Both the position numbers and the translations under genes were made by a program. The notes beneath the pieces are model-generated. The model did not search any database and had not been told where the DNA came from. It saw only the letters and a program-made list of their open reading frames with translations. DNA of 64,000 nucleotides from Myripristis murdjan. Lineage: Eukaryota; Chordata; Actinopteri; Holocentriformes; Holocentridae. The stretch is taken from assembly GCF_902150065.1 (NCBI RefSeq), contig NC_043987.1:21812987-21876986 (forward strand), in the 5' to 3' direction. This document shows, in pieces, positions 63,961 to 64,000 of this stretch. Positions within the stretch are counted from its first letter, which is position 1. Each line of letters begins with the position of its first letter.

Positions 63961-64000
63961 TGTTCAGGTAGATCTGCTTCAACCAATCAGCATGAACCCC

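Overview
This window is vertebrate nuclear DNA: intron-bearing genes with GT-AG junctions, many microsatellites, decayed LINEs and small DNA transposons. The predicted proteins point to a teleost fish. They include 143-aa alpha-globins with the fish-type start MSL..KDK, 147-148-aa beta-globins starting MV(E/D)WTDAER, and alpha and beta genes mixed in one cluster. The cluster is next to nprl3 and mpg, which is the synteny of the teleost 'MN' globin locus and of the mammalian alpha-globin locus.

Layout. From 0.6 to 30 kb is the globin cluster. It holds three divergent (head-to-head) alpha(-)/beta(+) pairs: 628-2158/3492-5330, 16034-16792/17898-18735 and 23690-24441/25097-26194. The second and third pairs lie in a tandem segmental duplication of about 3.3 kb. 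Between the first and second pairs is a broken beta-globin on the minus strand (8640-9111). To the right of the third pair are exons 2 and 3 of a divergent beta-globin (28439-29903) for which I find no convincing exon 1. The intergenic DNA holds LINE remnants, a Crypton/KIAA1958-like fragment, MITE-like elements and simple repeats.

From 32.7 to 49.4 kb is nprl3 (13 coding exons, plus strand), a GATOR1 subunit gene. Its 7.7-kb second intron is full of DNA transposons. Its fourth intron carries a dense cluster of CACCC, GATA and NF-E2/MARE motifs at about 42.34-42.65 kb. That is the motif grammar of the mammalian alpha-globin enhancers, which also lie inside NPRL3 introns, so it is the best candidate for the distal control element of the cluster. 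From 50.5 to 51.9 kb is mpg (minus strand, three coding exons found), an alkyladenine DNA glycosylase gene convergent with nprl3. From 52 to 64 kb I see no recognisable coding exon, only simple repeats, LINE tails and, at the far right, a GC-richer stretch that may be a promoter or a repeat.

How it fits together: the alpha and beta genes supply the two chain types of haemoglobin and share divergent promoter regions. nprl3 and mpg are housekeeping bystanders, and nprl3 probably hosts the globin enhancer. Two inverted copies of one roughly 640-bp transposon, in a beta-globin intron and in nprl3 intron 2, bracket most of the cluster.
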